A stretch of 64,000 nt of DNA from Trichomonas vaginalis G3. Taxonomy: Eukaryota; Parabasalia; Trichomonadida; Trichomonadidae. The notes under the pieces are model-generated. The model worked only from the letters and a program-made list of their open reading frames with translations, ran no database searches and had not been told where the DNA came from. Positions 16,608-26,590 of the stretch are shown piece after piece (the first letter of the stretch is position 1; each line of letters begins with the position of its first letter). A program made the position numbers and the translations under genes. The stretch spans positions 1,364,001 to 1,428,000 of the forward strand of contig NC_067203.1 of assembly GCF_026262505.1 (NCBI RefSeq), read 5' to 3'.

Positions 16608-17798
16608 ATGTCAAGTACTTTTGTTTTTTCTTTTGATTACAGTGAATTATCAGCGCGTGCATCGATCTCTCCATTCAATAGTTTCACAATACATCATGAT
16701 GGCAAGTCTTATCGCTGCAATCCCTTGATTGCTTCTTCATTTTCAAAAAAGATTTGCTCAACAATCGTTGAAAATATTTTATGCGACGAAATAACTCTCC
16801 AAACAGGTCCTGGACCATTTAACTTGATTATTGACTATTTAAATTGCAAAGATATCACTTTCACAGAAGCTGAAGCAGAATTTATTCTTGAAATTTCCAT
16901 AGAATTATGCATTGATACTCTTGTTGTAAGATGTCTCGATTTAATCGTTTCGAAACTTGATACAAAACAAATTTTCGATTATGCCTTACGTGCTTTTGAA
17001 GCTGGCTTATCAGTAGAGCCTTTTGCCAATCTCCTTGAGAACCACATGACAGAATTGATTGAAAATAACATGTTTGAGAATGTTCCAGAAGTTTTCATCG
17101 ATATCATTCTTAAACGTAACATCAATGTAGCTCCAACGATCTTAATTCCATTCCTCATGAAGTACTTCAACTTTGTTAAGTCTCCAAACCATCGTCTTGC
17201 AAAATATTATCCATTTTCTTCGATTCCTCCTAATGTAGCTGCAAATATCCTCAAAAATCCGAAAGTTAATATATACAGATATCTTTCCTTACTTCCACAG
17301 ATTACTCAGGCTAAAATTTCAGAAACAAACGTTTCAAATACAATTCCTTACGTTCCAGGCCATGAATTTGACGGCCTTATGTCTAAAATATTTTACCCAG
17401 CCATTACATCATCCTCCATTTCCCAAGGATCACTCGAATCCTTGTTATATCAAAAAGATTATTTTGTCAGCGAACCAGAGGACAACCCATGGATAATTTT
17501 TGATTTCAAGATGAACACAATCTGTATTACTACGTATACCATTTCAGTTTTGTGCCAAATCGATGTTGGAGTCACTCCTTTCAAATGGAAGCTCGAAGCA
17601 AGCTCAAACAAAGAGAACTGGATCCTTATTGACCAAAGAGAATCAGATCTCGCAAAATCTCCTGGAGTTTTCTGTTTCACGGCCCAAATGCATTCATTCC
17701 ATAAATATATTAGATTTACCCAGCTACAATCTAAGCCTGAGAAAGATAAGAGATTGGCTTTAGAAAGAATAGAATTCTTCGGCCAATTCCAAAAATAA
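16608..17798 (+). CDS. BTB/POZ-BACK-F5/8C domain protein
   Basis: 396 residues from ATG 16608 (MSSTFVFSFDYSEL...). The frame is open from 16452, but the extra 52 residues are not BTB-like. The BTB/POZ domain covers about residues 18-115 (FTIHHDGKSYRCNPLIAS..). A BACK-type helical region follows to about residue 230. The C-terminal ~150 residues form an F5/8 type C (discoidin-like) fold with DNPWIIFDFKMNTICIT and FKWKLEASSNKENWILID. Trichomonas has a large family with this architecture; the partner or ligand is unknown. Likely cytoplasmic. Confidence 0.85.
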   Translation: MSSTFVFSFDYSELSARASISPFNSFTIHHDGKSYRCNPLIASSFSKKICSTIVENILCDEITLQTGPGPFNLIIDYLNCKDITFTEAEAEFILEISIELCIDTLVVRCLDLIVSKLDTKQIFDYALRAFEAGLSVEPFANLLENHMTELIENNMFENVPEVFIDIILKRNINVAPTILIPFLMKYFNFVKSPNHRLAKYYPFSSIPPNVAANILKNPKVNIYRYLSLLPQITQAKISETNVSNTIPYVPGHEFDGLMSKIFYPAITSSSISQGSLESLLYQKDYFVSEPEDNPWIIFDFKMNTICITTYTISVLCQIDVGVTPFKWKLEASSNKENWILIDQRESDLAKSPGVFCFTAQMHSFHKYIRFTQLQSKPEKDKRLALERIEFFGQFQK

Positions 17799-18082
17799 TT
17801 TTTTTAATAATAAACTGTTTATGTATTGGATGTCATCTAACTGATATTATGTTTTTCGGAATTCTTTGATTCTATTGTTAAATACCCGATAAAATGCTTT
17901 AATTCAAAAAACAATTTAAATTATTTTGGATTTCATAACAAATTCTACCATGAATTACATTAATCTCTATCAGATAACTTATAAAATCTGTTAGAATTCA
18001 TAATAAAAAAGAGATATCAAATATGTTCCCATATGTAGTAAAAAAAAAGTATTAGATGTAATTCAAATATAACCATTTTTGT

Positions 18083-18505
18083 TTAGAAAACGGCTGGGGC
18101 GACAGAAGCGACCTTTGGCCAAAGCTCAGCAGCTTCCTTAGCAACTGGACCTGTGATAGCAGAGCCCTTCATTTCACCCTTATCATTGATGATAACACCG
18201 GCGTTATCCTGGAAGCCGATGACGACGCCATCCTTACGGCGCCAGATAGCACGCTGGCGAACAACAACGCCCATGGAAACTTTCTTACGGAGAGCTGGTT
18301 TACCCTTCTTGCATGTAACAACGATAAGATCTGAGACTGAAGCAGCTGGAAGGCGGTTAAGACGACCCTTGTGGCCACGAACGGAAATGATGAACATATT
18401 CTTGGCTCCAGAGTTGTCGCAGCAGTTGATAACGGCGCCAACTGGAAGACCTGCTGTCATGGCGAACTTTGTGCCTTGCTGACCTGTACGTCCACGTTTA
18501 GACAT
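18083..18505 (-). CDS. RPL23: 60S ribosomal protein L23 (uL14)
   Basis: 140 residues, matching eukaryotic uL14. Recognisable segments are [58 protein letters not shown] and [20 protein letters not shown]. It binds 25S rRNA near the subunit interface. GC-rich codon use fits high expression. The stop lies in TTCTAAAC (TAAA). Intact. Confidence 0.97.
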   Translation of the reverse strand: MSKRGRTGQQGTKFAMTAGLPVGAVINCCDNSGAKNMFIISVRGHKGRLNRLPAASVSDLIVVTCKKGKPALRKKVSMGVVVRQRAIWRRKDGVVIGFQDNAGVIINDKGEMKGSAITGPVAKEAAELWPKVASVAPAVF

Positions 18506-18982
18506 TATTTAAAAAAGGACCATGGCTCTGTCACTAGTCAAAATTTTCTGACAAATAAACCGTCAGAAATCACAATTTTGGCAGAAATTCCTAAGTATGA
18601 TTTCATTATTATTGATTCATTTATGAGAATACTTATTTGTAGTCACTGTTAACTCATAATATCAAGTTAAATCAAATAAATACTAAATATTTTAACTAAT
18701 TTCTATTTCAAATTCGAGCAAACCTAATTCTAATTGATAATATTAACTATATACATTGCAGATGTTGTTTTTCATGATTGCACATATCTAATATGCATTC
18801 ATTTTTTATGGGATTTTGATTTCAGAAGCATTAAGATTGAATATTTACCAAAGCATTATCAATACATTATCTAAAACATAAATTTCAGACAATTTTTAAT
18901 AAAACTTTGAATTATTGATCGAATTTAAAAAAAATTATTAAATATTATTAAAATTTTGAAATAATAAATAACATTTTTATAT
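18506..18982. other. intergenic, nothing recognised
   Basis: About 475 bp of AT-rich DNA upstream of the uL14 gene and downstream of Pus10. No RNA gene or repeat seen; the first ~35 bp presumably hold the uL14 promoter. Confidence 0.5.
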
Positions 18983-20170
18983 CTATTCCTCAGCAACATA
19001 GACTACGTCTAATTGCAAAAGCTGGCATTGAGGAGGATCATCAGGATTCAAAAGTTGTCCCAAACTAGGCACAGTTCTTCCGAAATCAGAGTTCACAAAC
19101 TCCTTAATGTAAGTTCCCTTCGAAGTTTCTAAGTCAAGTAAAATAAATCTTGGACTTATTCTTTGATAACCTAATTTCATAATTGTTCTCTCTCTATCTT
19201 GAATTTCCTTTTTCTGGGCAACTCTCAAAGGTGTCCTCTGGTGCAAAACAATGTTCTCAAGGCCTTCTATCCTCTGTAATTCTTCATCTGAAACAGGTCT
19301 TGTAAATGTAACAACAGAACGATATCTTTTCATATGCTTTGGCTCCATGGATGGTTGCTGTAACACAACATGACAGTTTGCAGCGGCAACGCAGTTTTCA
19401 CACTCAATATCTTTTGGAATTAAAGCGTTTACGCTTTCAACGTATTCGTCAATATCTTTTGGTGGATGTGGCGGAACAGGATCTTTCATCTTCAAAGCAA
19501 ATGGTCGGCCAGATCCGATCATTCTGACATCAGCATCTTCTCTTCCTGAAGAAGCAAAGGTAAACTGTGAGCATTTCACGTATTTCGAGAATTCTTTGAT
19601 GAGTTCCGTTTCAACCGAAGTTATTGAATTGCCTTTGAAGAAGCGACTGTTTGAAACTCTTCGAGATTTCTTGAAATAGCGGCCTGTTATGAATAAATCG
19701 GGCCATTTCAACTTGCATTGTATATCTGTTGGACCGGCAATGTGAAGGATTAGTGTAGGTCCGGAATTTGTGTGTGGTAATTCATGATTTAGTTTTGCTT
19801 TAAGGTAATTTTTGATATTGCATGAAGTTGCGAGATCGTATTGTCTGCAGATCTTATCGTCTGCTTTTATTAGGTTTGGAGGAATTTCTATTTGAACATC
19901 ATGATATGAATAAGGTCCAATAGCATCAGAAACAATTTGTTTAACTTTGGGTATGATTTGTAATACACCATGACATGCAATACAGTCATTTTCATGATCT
20001 GTTGTTGGACAAAGGCGCTTAGAAGTTAATAAATCTAAAGACATGAGGCGCTGAATACATTTTGAGCAAACACCTCGACTCTTAAGATCCTCAATTCCAT
20101 CAAGGATATGCTGTGGCGTTGCACGTTTGGGTTCATTCGAAGTCTTTGGAACAGATAAGAAAGAACCCAT
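18983..20170 (-). CDS. PUS10: tRNA pseudouridine synthase Pus10
   Basis: 395 residues, shorter than the human enzyme. The N-terminal zinc-binding region has CSKC (35-38) and CPTTDHENDCIAC (54-66), followed by a THUMP-like region. The catalytic core has ASSGREDADVRMIGSGRPFA (207-226) with the catalytic Asp, and near the C-terminus GTYIKEFVNSDFGRTVPSLG. Pus10 makes pseudouridine 54/55 in the T-loop of tRNAs. MGSFLS at the start fits the N-myristoylation pattern (Gly2, Ser6), which would be odd for this enzyme. A TTCATAAA initiator-like site is about 12 bp 5' of the ATG. Confidence 0.93.
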   Translation of the reverse strand: MGSFLSVPKTSNEPKRATPQHILDGIEDLKSRGVCSKCIQRLMSLDLLTSKRLCPTTDHENDCIACHGVLQIIPKVKQIVSDAIGPYSYHDVQIEIPPNLIKADDKICRQYDLATSCNIKNYLKAKLNHELPHTNSGPTLILHIAGPTDIQCKLKWPDLFITGRYFKKSRRVSNSRFFKGNSITSVETELIKEFSKYVKCSQFTFASSGREDADVRMIGSGRPFALKMKDPVPPHPPKDIDEYVESVNALIPKDIECENCVAAANCHVVLQQPSMEPKHMKRYRSVVTFTRPVSDEELQRIEGLENIVLHQRTPLRVAQKKEIQDRERTIMKLGYQRISPRFILLDLETSKGTYIKEFVNSDFGRTVPSLGQLLNPDDPPQCQLLQLDVVYVAEE

Positions 20171-20608
20171 ACAAATTTATGAATATTGTAACAAGAAGAT
20201 ATATTCTCAAGTTGCTTTGGAAAAGGATTTAACCAGCATTCTTAAGAAAACATTAAGATATTGAATCTCAATAATCTTGATTGTCTCAAAACATGGTTTA
20301 AGTAGTGCTGTCATAGATTGCTAGCATTTTTTGTGATAGACATTCATCCTAAATATGATTTTTCTAAAAATTAATCCATTGTTTGGAATATATTTGTTTG
20401 AGCTAGTGTCACCTTAATGAGAACTATGACTACCATATTTACGCAGTAATATACATAAAGATACATTCAGTATTCATTATGAATTTTCAAAATCATCATA
20501 ATTTGTGCTTCCTATTCATGCTTAATAGAAATTTCCGTCCACCATCCCCAATACATGTTAATTAAATGCTTTTTCAAAAATGTCTCATCATAAGGTTGTC
20601 AAAATTTT
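20171..20608. other. intergenic; may hold the missing start of the next gene
   Basis: About 440 bp. An ATG at 20580 opens MSHHKVVKIF and stops; the discoidin-like frame starts just after it in a different frame, so an indel near 20605 could separate a start from its gene. Otherwise no feature. Confidence 0.4.
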
Positions 20609-21196
20609 TTGACATTTTTTTCAATAGAAAATTATAGTCCTCGCTCAGATACAAGCTTTGACGGATATATCAAAGCACATCAAGATGATTATAATGATAT
20701 CATCACATACACAAGCAATGACATAGACTTCAAATCTAGCGATGGAGAATGGGGTCCATCATGTATTTTTGCTTTGAATTACACACGTCCTTCAGCATAT
20801 AGATCATACACAAGTAATATCACATTAGAATTTTCATTTTTAAAAGGTTCAATTCTTTTAACTCATTATCAGTTGCAACAAAGAGCTGATCAGAATCCGA
20901 CAATTCCTGGAGAAGCTGGATTTTTTAATAATTGGACTCTAGAAAGTCGAAACATAAACGGAACTTGGAAAGAAATTGAGCAAAGATATGATCCAAAATC
21001 AATTAGTATGGGATACATCGGCTTATATAAGATAAAACCAATCATTTCTAATCAATTCAGATTTAATTTTTCGCAGACTCATGTTTGCATTCAACAAATT
21101 GAATTTTATAGTGCTATATTTTATGCATGTACTCAAGTCGGAAATAAGATATTCCCATATTATTATATTTTTGTATTTATTTTATTGATTTCCTAA
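20609..21196 (+). pseudogene. F5/8C (discoidin-like) surface protein, start codon missing
   Basis: An open frame of ~195 codons without an early ATG (first codon TTG, in-frame stop at 20591-20593). It encodes a discoidin-like domain: NYSPRSDTSFDGYI, WGPSCIFALNYTRPSAYRS, ITLEFSFLKGSILLTHYQLQ, FFNNWTLESRNINGTWKEI, FNFSQTHVCIQQIEFYSA. Several N-glycosylation sequons and a C-terminal hydrophobic helix suggest a membrane-anchored extracellular protein. The N-terminal signal is absent or in another frame. The last ~100 bp are duplicated at 32685. Confidence 0.6.
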
Positions 21197-21299
21197 AATA
21201 ATATCATTCAATATTTTTTTTTTCATTAACTTTTATTGAACTCTATTACGTTGATAAAAAATCACAAGCGCTTGCACGAGCCGCTTAAAAATGCAGGCC

Positions 21300-21699
21300 A
21301 AAATATTATTACATGAATGGAATTGAGGAATCTGATTATGGGAAAATTCTTCTGCATTATATTGCAGAATGTATTTATAATGAAGAATTCTTTTGCCCAT
21401 TGATATTCTTAAATATACTATAGATAAATGAGGAAAAAGCGCTTTGCACTATGCAGTTATAAATGATTTTACCAGCGTTGTGAAAGAACTGATCCAGTGT
21501 GGCCTCTGTGATGGTAATAAGGAAAAACTGCTCTACAACATACTGCGATAAATCAAGGTTTTTGCTTCATAAAGTTTCACCAGGCAGATTTGTACACAGT
21601 AATGCTAATTTTTATGACAAACATGGAAAACTATCTCTTCACTATGTAGTAATAAGTAATAATACCAAAATTACCAGAAAGATTGTATCATATACATAA
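21300..21699 (+). pseudogene. decayed ankyrin-repeat gene remnant
   Basis: Broken reading frames on the plus strand contain ankyrin-like pieces: an ALHYAVINDFTSVVKELIQC-type repeat near 21440-21500 and NFYDKHGKLSLHYVVISNN near 21610-21660, interrupted by stops and frameshifts. The last piece is an open frame at 21499-21699. It is a relic of a DUF3447/ankyrin family gene next to the intact one on the other strand. Confidence 0.55.
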
Positions 21700-21734
21700 T
21701 TCAAAATTCTTTTTATTCTATATGTAAATGATTG

Positions 21735-24056
21735 CTAGAACATGTTTAATATTTGTTTCCATAAAATATATAGAAAAACAAGAGTAAATGCAATTTTGTA
21801 GATATTAACATAATTATTATCAGTATTTTCATGATCAATTAAATCATTTTCGTTGGTTTCTTTTTCAATTACAGTTCTAATTAAATTTTGACTATTCATG
21901 TTGATAATTGATTCATGATGATTCAGATCTGATTCTTTTGAATCAATTTTAGTTGTATGATTAGTTGAATCTTTTTGAATTTCAATTGCATGTTTTGTAT
22001 GAATTTTATCAATTGAAATTGCATAATTTATTAAATCCTTTTTAATTGTACTAAGAATTAAATCTTTTTCATTTGTTTCATTGTCAACCACATGATCTGT
22101 TAAAGTTCTTTCATATGTACCCATTTCAGCATTGGGATTAGTTAGATCAACATCATTTGAACATTGTTCATTCATATCAGAATAATTTTCATTATCAGGA
22201 GTTTCATTTCTATTTTGATCACAATATCGAAATAATTTTTCATACTTGCTATTCATATTGTCAATATTATGGCCTTTTGACAATAAAATATCAACAATTT
22301 TTTTGTAATTTCTCTTTGTTGCAAGTTCAAGGGCAGTTTCGCCAGAATTATCTGCACGATTGATATCTGCGCCATTGCTTACAATTAAATTGACTAGATC
22401 AATGCTATTATTTAAAACTGCAATATGAAGAACTGTTTCGCCAAAATAATCTGCATGATTAATATCAGCACCATTCATAATAATCAGCTTTGCAAGTTCA
22501 ATATAATTATTTAGAACTGCAATGTGTAGTACAGTTTCCCCATTTTTACCAACATGATTGATATCTGCTCCATTTGACAATAGTATTTCTGCAAGATCTT
22601 TATTGTTCTTTTTTATTGCAAAATCGAGAGCTGTTTCTCCGTTTTTTCCAGTACGATTGACATCAACTTCATTTAACAATAGAACCTTGATAAGACTTTT
22701 GAAATCATTCTTTATTGCTATATCAAATGCAGTTTCTCCAGAGTAATCTGCATGATTGACATTTACTCCATTGGTAACTATTAATTTGACAAGATCAATA
22801 TTATTGTTTCTGACTGCAATATGAAGAACATTCTCTCCATTTATCCCAACTCCATTTACATCTCCACCATTTAACAAAAGAATTTTAGCAATGGCGGGGT
22901 AATTTTTCTTTGCTGCTATATAAAGAGCTGTTTGACCAAAACTATCTCTATGATTGATATCTGCACATTGGGCTGCTATAAACTTGACAAGTTCGATATT
23001 ATTATTTAATACTGCAATATGTAGAGCAGAGAATTTGGAAATGCCATTCAAGTTGATATCTACCCCACATAAAATCAATTTCTTAGATACTTCATCGTAA
23101 TTACCTTCTAATGAAAACAGTAGAATTTTCTTCAGGAAATTTAAATCAATCATATTTGCACCTTGATAAATAAGAAATTCAACAATTAATGGTAAATTAA
23201 ATGATGAGGCGGTAGGTAAGCAATATTCGAAATTATTTGTTTGATCCAAATAAACAAGAAAGCCTTGAAGATTGTTGAATTCTATACAATACTGAAAAAT
23301 TATTTGTAAGTTGCATTCATTTTTCAAATATGTAACAAAGTCAATATTATGGAAAATAATTGCATATTTCATGCAGAGACATCCAGGTTCATGATACTTC
23401 AAACATTCACTAAATATTTCTGAATTTCCTCTTAAAAATGAAAGTTCGAGACATGTTGGAGTAATTTCTGAATAAAATTCTGATATTAAATACTTAAAAC
23501 AGTTGGAAGCTCCATGATAACAGCATAATTCAAGCAACGAATAACCTGTTTTTTCTGATGGATAGAAATCGCTGCCGAATTTTTGATTTTTCTTGAAATC
23601 TCCTGTTTCAGTAATCCCAATGAATGTTTTTAAATCTTTGTCCATAATTGCCCTGTAAATCGTGTTTTCTTCATGAAGATCTAGAGAATAATTCTCATAC
23701 TTTTTCCAATAGCTTTTATCTAAATCACATAAAACAATTCCATATTCTTTTTGAAGAAAGTAATTTAAAAGTGGTGAAAGTTCATTTATCTGTTTTACAT
23801 GATATTCTTCATAAATCATCTTGAATAGTATCAAATATGATCGAAAATAGCAATTGTTGTATCTATAGAGTCGATCAATGATTAAGAGAATTTGATATGG
23901 ATAGAATATTTTTGTTTCGATAAGTTTGAGTTTGATTTTGATGAAAAAATCGTTGATTTCATGTTCATCGAAAGTTCTTAATCTATATAATTGAATAAAT
24001 ATATCATTATAGTCAGCATATAAATTCATAAATTTATCATAGACTGAGTTACACAT
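21735..24056 (-). CDS. DUF3447/ankyrin-repeat protein with C-terminal membrane anchor
   Basis: 773 residues from ATG 24056. The frame opens at 24101, but a TCATTTCATC initiator-like site lies 5' of the second ATG and family members usually start MCNS-like. Residues 1-~300 are the helical Trichomonas DUF3447-type region. Eight ankyrin repeats follow (about residues 335-610), with signatures such as GETVLHIAVLNN and NGADINHADY. Then comes a Lys/Asp/Asn-rich linker and a single hydrophobic helix at the very C-terminus (IAFTLVFLYILW), suggesting tail anchoring. Function unknown; one of hundreds in this genome type. Confidence 0.85.
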   Translation of the reverse strand: MCNSVYDKFMNLYADYNDIFIQLYRLRTFDEHEINDFFIKIKLKLIETKIFYPYQILLIIDRLYRYNNCYFRSYLILFKMIYEEYHVKQINELSPLLNYFLQKEYGIVLCDLDKSYWKKYENYSLDLHEENTIYRAIMDKDLKTFIGITETGDFKKNQKFGSDFYPSEKTGYSLLELCCYHGASNCFKYLISEFYSEITPTCLELSFLRGNSEIFSECLKYHEPGCLCMKYAIIFHNIDFVTYLKNECNLQIIFQYCIEFNNLQGFLVYLDQTNNFEYCLPTASSFNLPLIVEFLIYQGANMIDLNFLKKILLFSLEGNYDEVSKKLILCGVDINLNGISKFSALHIAVLNNNIELVKFIAAQCADINHRDSFGQTALYIAAKKNYPAIAKILLLNGGDVNGVGINGENVLHIAVRNNNIDLVKLIVTNGVNVNHADYSGETAFDIAIKNDFKSLIKVLLLNEVDVNRTGKNGETALDFAIKKNNKDLAEILLSNGADINHVGKNGETVLHIAVLNNYIELAKLIIMNGADINHADYFGETVLHIAVLNNSIDLVNLIVSNGADINRADNSGETALELATKRNYKKIVDILLSKGHNIDNMNSKYEKLFRYCDQNRNETPDNENYSDMNEQCSNDVDLTNPNAEMGTYERTLTDHVVDNETNEKDLILSTIKKDLINYAISIDKIHTKHAIEIQKDSTNHTTKIDSKESDLNHHESIINMNSQNLIRTVIEKETNENDLIDHENTDNNYVNIYKIAFTLVFLYILWKQILNMF

Positions 24057-24101
24057 AGTTATTTTGATGAAATGATATTTGATATTTACAAAAACCGCCA
24101 A

Positions 24102-24726
24102 AAATATTGTAAAAACAAATTTGTAATTTCCTGATTAAGGTGTTATCGTAGATTATGGATACAGAGTCAATTTTCATACATAGGATGTTGTTTTTTGTAG
24201 GCTGTACAAAATCGAGAAAAACATTGCCGTGCGGTAATATAGGGTCAAAAAAATCGCGCCTCGGCGGCTCCGCCGCCTCGGCACTATTAAGTGCGCATTA
24301 TATTTAATATGTCCTTCTTTTTTCTTCTTCTTCTTCTTTTCCTTTCCTTCTTCCTCTCCTTCCTCTTCTTTCCTTCTCCTTCTCTTTTTACAACAACGTC
24401 GAAGATCTTCGAATTTGATTGTTGGAAAAGCATCTATTTCAGATAAAGGATGCCTTTCTCACAGTCAACATACGAGGGTCCTGGCTGAAACGTTCTCAAA
24501 AAGCCTGAGATGGTAATTCTCTGATCACTCATAGCTGGGCAGGTAGTCATTGCTGACAATACCTGTCTTTATGCATGCACGCTTTCATGTATATGGGTTT
24601 ACACTATCAATTCGCAAAGTTGTTCCGAATTCTTCCAAAATGGAAGGACCCGAAACAACTTTGCTTGTTAACGATACAGACGCATTACTTTGCATTGATA
24701 CTGTGCTGAGTTGTGTAGAAAGTTTG
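24102..24726. other. intergenic: GC hairpin, palindrome and 78-nt pyrimidine tract
   Basis: No gene. A GC-rich hairpin lies at 24263-24277 (GGCGGC-TCC-GCCGCC), followed by GCAC-TATTAA-GTGC at 24281-24294. A pure C/T tract occupies 24312-24389. A TCGAAGATCTTCGA palindrome is at about 24402-24415. The block is copied at about 35790-36325. Confidence 0.6.
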
Positions 24727-24794
24727 ATTAGAGTTGTTTTGTTCTGGTATCTCTCATCTTCTGATGAGAGAAATCAAAGCAACACAACTCTAAT
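24727..24794. repeat. 68-bp hairpin repeat (ATTAGAGTTGT...ACAACTCTAAT)
   Basis: An 11-bp perfect outer stem and an inner CTCATC/GATGAG stem. Related copies lie at 36326-36393, 38938-39003 and 39183-39248. Its right end is 2 bp from the junction between host and Maverick DNA. Confidence 0.7.
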
Positions 24795-24796
24795 GA

Positions 24797-24928
24797 GTTA
24801 AGGAGATTAGCGTCGAACATAATGACTAAACGTTTCAAATTCTCGACTGCTTTGTTATAGTCTCGAAATGGACACATATTTCTGAATGCTTGGAAGTCAT
24901 AAAAATCTGAAACATCTATTCTGTACAT
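24797..24928 (-). pseudogene. 5' end of a Maverick gene cut at the host junction
   Basis: Starts MYRIDVSDFYDFQAFRNMC and is coding for ~43 residues, then runs into the host hairpin at 24794. Family not recognised. It lies just downstream of the penton-like gene on the same strand. Confidence 0.5.
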
Positions 24929-24954
24929 TTTATAAAAATAAAAAAATATTTTTT

Positions 24955-25749
24955 TTATTCTTGACTTTGTTGTTCCATTTGTTGCATTTGTTGTTCTTGA
25001 GCTATTTGTTGTTGAAGTTGTTCTTGTAATAAAATACTTTCACCAGTTGCATCTTCCAATTCGAAACTTTCTGCCGTCATTGACAAATACATAGGACATA
25101 AAAGTTTTACAGGAACAAAGTTTGCGTCAACTAATGTCAACGTTATACTTGCCAATGTGTTTGAGTTCACTAAGGTTGAAAATTCTGCATTCGAATGAAC
25201 AATAGGCAAACCAGCAGAGAAAGTATTGTTTATACGCATAAGTATCTTTTGGTCATAGTAGTTTCTGTCGACATTCGAATAGCACTTTGAACCTAAGTTT
25301 GAAACAATATATAAAATAGGTGTGCTTAATGTCAATGGAATAGACAAACCTTGTATGACACCTTTTCCTGTTATAGGAAACTGTTGGTAGTAAAAACCAG
25401 ATATAATTTTTGTATTATAGCTCATATTGTTTATAGTAAACTCAGTCGGACATCCAAACATAAGAAACCTGCTCTATTTGCAGCACATGTTACACCTGTA
25501 CTTAAAGTATTAAATAAGTCAACAAAACCTGTTGGTGGTATATCTGAGTAAGTATCTTCAAGGAGTATTTTTTACCATTCACAACAATAAAGTCTTCTGG
25601 TGTCAAAAGAGCAAAACAGGCTTTAGTCGTCATTGTGTTTAAGGTTAGTTTACAATATCGTCTTGAGGACTTTGTAAGTTTGTTGTTATAGAATTATATG
25701 ACTCAGGGTTTTTAGTCGTAATAGTATAAACCATTATATCTTCTGCCAT
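24955..25749 (-). pseudogene. penton-like minor capsid protein, frameshifted
   Basis: The start is ATG 25747-25749 (MAEDIMVYTITTKNPESYN). At least three frame changes (near 25645, 25550 and 25465) separate it from the final 168-codon frame 24955-25461. That part is beta-rich (LSTPILYIVSNLGSKC, ILMRINNTFSAGLPIVHSNA, ITLTLVDANFVPVKLLCP), the pattern of Polinton single-jelly-roll penton proteins, followed by a Gln-rich tail. In the virion, pentons occupy the fivefold vertices. The family assignment is by pattern, not by search. Confidence 0.65.
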
Positions 25750-25989
25750 TTATATATATTTAAAGTTTTTCTGAAAGTGGAGAAGAACTTCATCTAAACT
25801 TTCACATGGCGTTTCTTGAAGTTCTCTGTCTAAGAAGTTCAAATATTTTGTAAAGACATAGAACTTTCCTTTGTCTACACGAAACAAACAAACAGGGTCT
25901 TTCATATCGTTCAAAAGTGTGTAAAGTCCTTTACATGAAATAAAGTCTATATTATTTTTCTTCAAACATCTTTCAAGAAGTTTTGACAT
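25750..25989 (-). CDS. small Maverick protein, relative of 5062-5301
   Basis: 79 residues (MSKLLERCLKKNNIDFISCK...), the same length and layout as the protein at 5062-5301 and next to the same partner family. Intact ORF. Unknown function. It lies between the penton-like gene and the 25996 gene with almost no spacing. Confidence 0.6.
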   Translation of the reverse strand: MSKLLERCLKKNNIDFISCKGLYTLLNDMKDPVCLFRVDKGKFYVFTKYLNFLDRELQETPCESLDEVLLHFQKNFKYI

Positions 25990-25995
25990 TTTTAC

Positions 25996-26572
25996 TTAGC
26001 AAATAAATTTTAATGAAATGTTGTGGTCGTCAAATATTTTTATGACGTCTGGGAAACTATACTTTAAGTTCAACGTTTCACCTCCTTTCATAACGTATAT
26101 CTTGTCAATGACATTATATGAAACACCACAGCAACTAATGTCGGGTTCTATTTCTTTGATGTTTATATCGTCTGCCTCTGTCAAAAGTTTCAATAGTTCT
26201 TCCAAGACTTCATGAGGTGCAATGACATATGAGTTCACTTTTACAGGGTTGTGTTCGACCAAGTTTAACATTATACTTAAAGCTTGACAAATCTTCTCCT
26301 GAGTTTGAAGTTTGTCTTTCAGTTGTTGGTAGTCGTTTCGAATATCTGCAACAGAACTTAAGTCTCTGCTAACTTCAGGATATGTTGGTTCTTTTACAGG
26401 AAATTGTTATACCATCTTCGTCCTCGTATGGTTTCCCCACTTCAACATCTCTGTCTTTGACATTGACAACAACACTTTGACTGTTTGTTTGAGTTGGTGA
26501 ATTTAACTTCACATCTGCCCCCGCCATTAAACCTTTTGAAACACTCACGCTTCTATTTTTCGGAAATGACAT
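25996..26572 (-). pseudogene. relative of the 5298-5909 protein, frameshifted
   Basis: The start ATG at 26570-26572 opens MSFPKNRSVSVSKG.. and the frame ends at 26375. The remaining coding sense is at 25996-26271 (ends SLKFIC) and includes ISCCGVSYNVIDKIYVMKGG, the counterpart of IECCGQTPPFMKIGNIRII in the intact relative. One or two indels between 26275 and 26400 break it. Function unknown. Confidence 0.6.
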
Positions 26573-26590
26573 TTTACTTAGAATAAAAAG
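26573..26590. promoter_or_regulatory. 18-bp bidirectional promoter spacer
   Basis: TTTACTTAGAATAAAAAG is the full distance between the divergent ATGs at 26572 (-) and 26591 (+). The minus strand has TTTTTATTCTAAGTAAA directly before its ATG. Confidence 0.5.

Larger units (their letters stand above)
21095..24796. repeat. duplicated segment, copy A (matches 32685-36395)
   Basis: This 3.7-kb stretch (end of the F5/8C gene, ankyrin remnant, ankyrin gene, GC hairpin, pyrimidine tract, 68-bp hairpin) is repeated at 32685-36395. Differences are almost all single-base indels, many in homopolymers. Copy A is the intact version. It ends exactly at a hairpin, where Maverick sequence begins. Confidence 0.9.

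Noticed and set aside
20609-20611. TTG as a start codon for the discoidin-like protein
   Set aside because: Trichomonas genes start with ATG; the frame has no early ATG, so the gene is listed as lacking its start.
24550-24801. 83-residue plus-strand ORF (also at 36149)
   Set aside because: Ends inside the 68-bp hairpin repeat; no recognisable domain, and its reading crosses the repeat rather than a gene.
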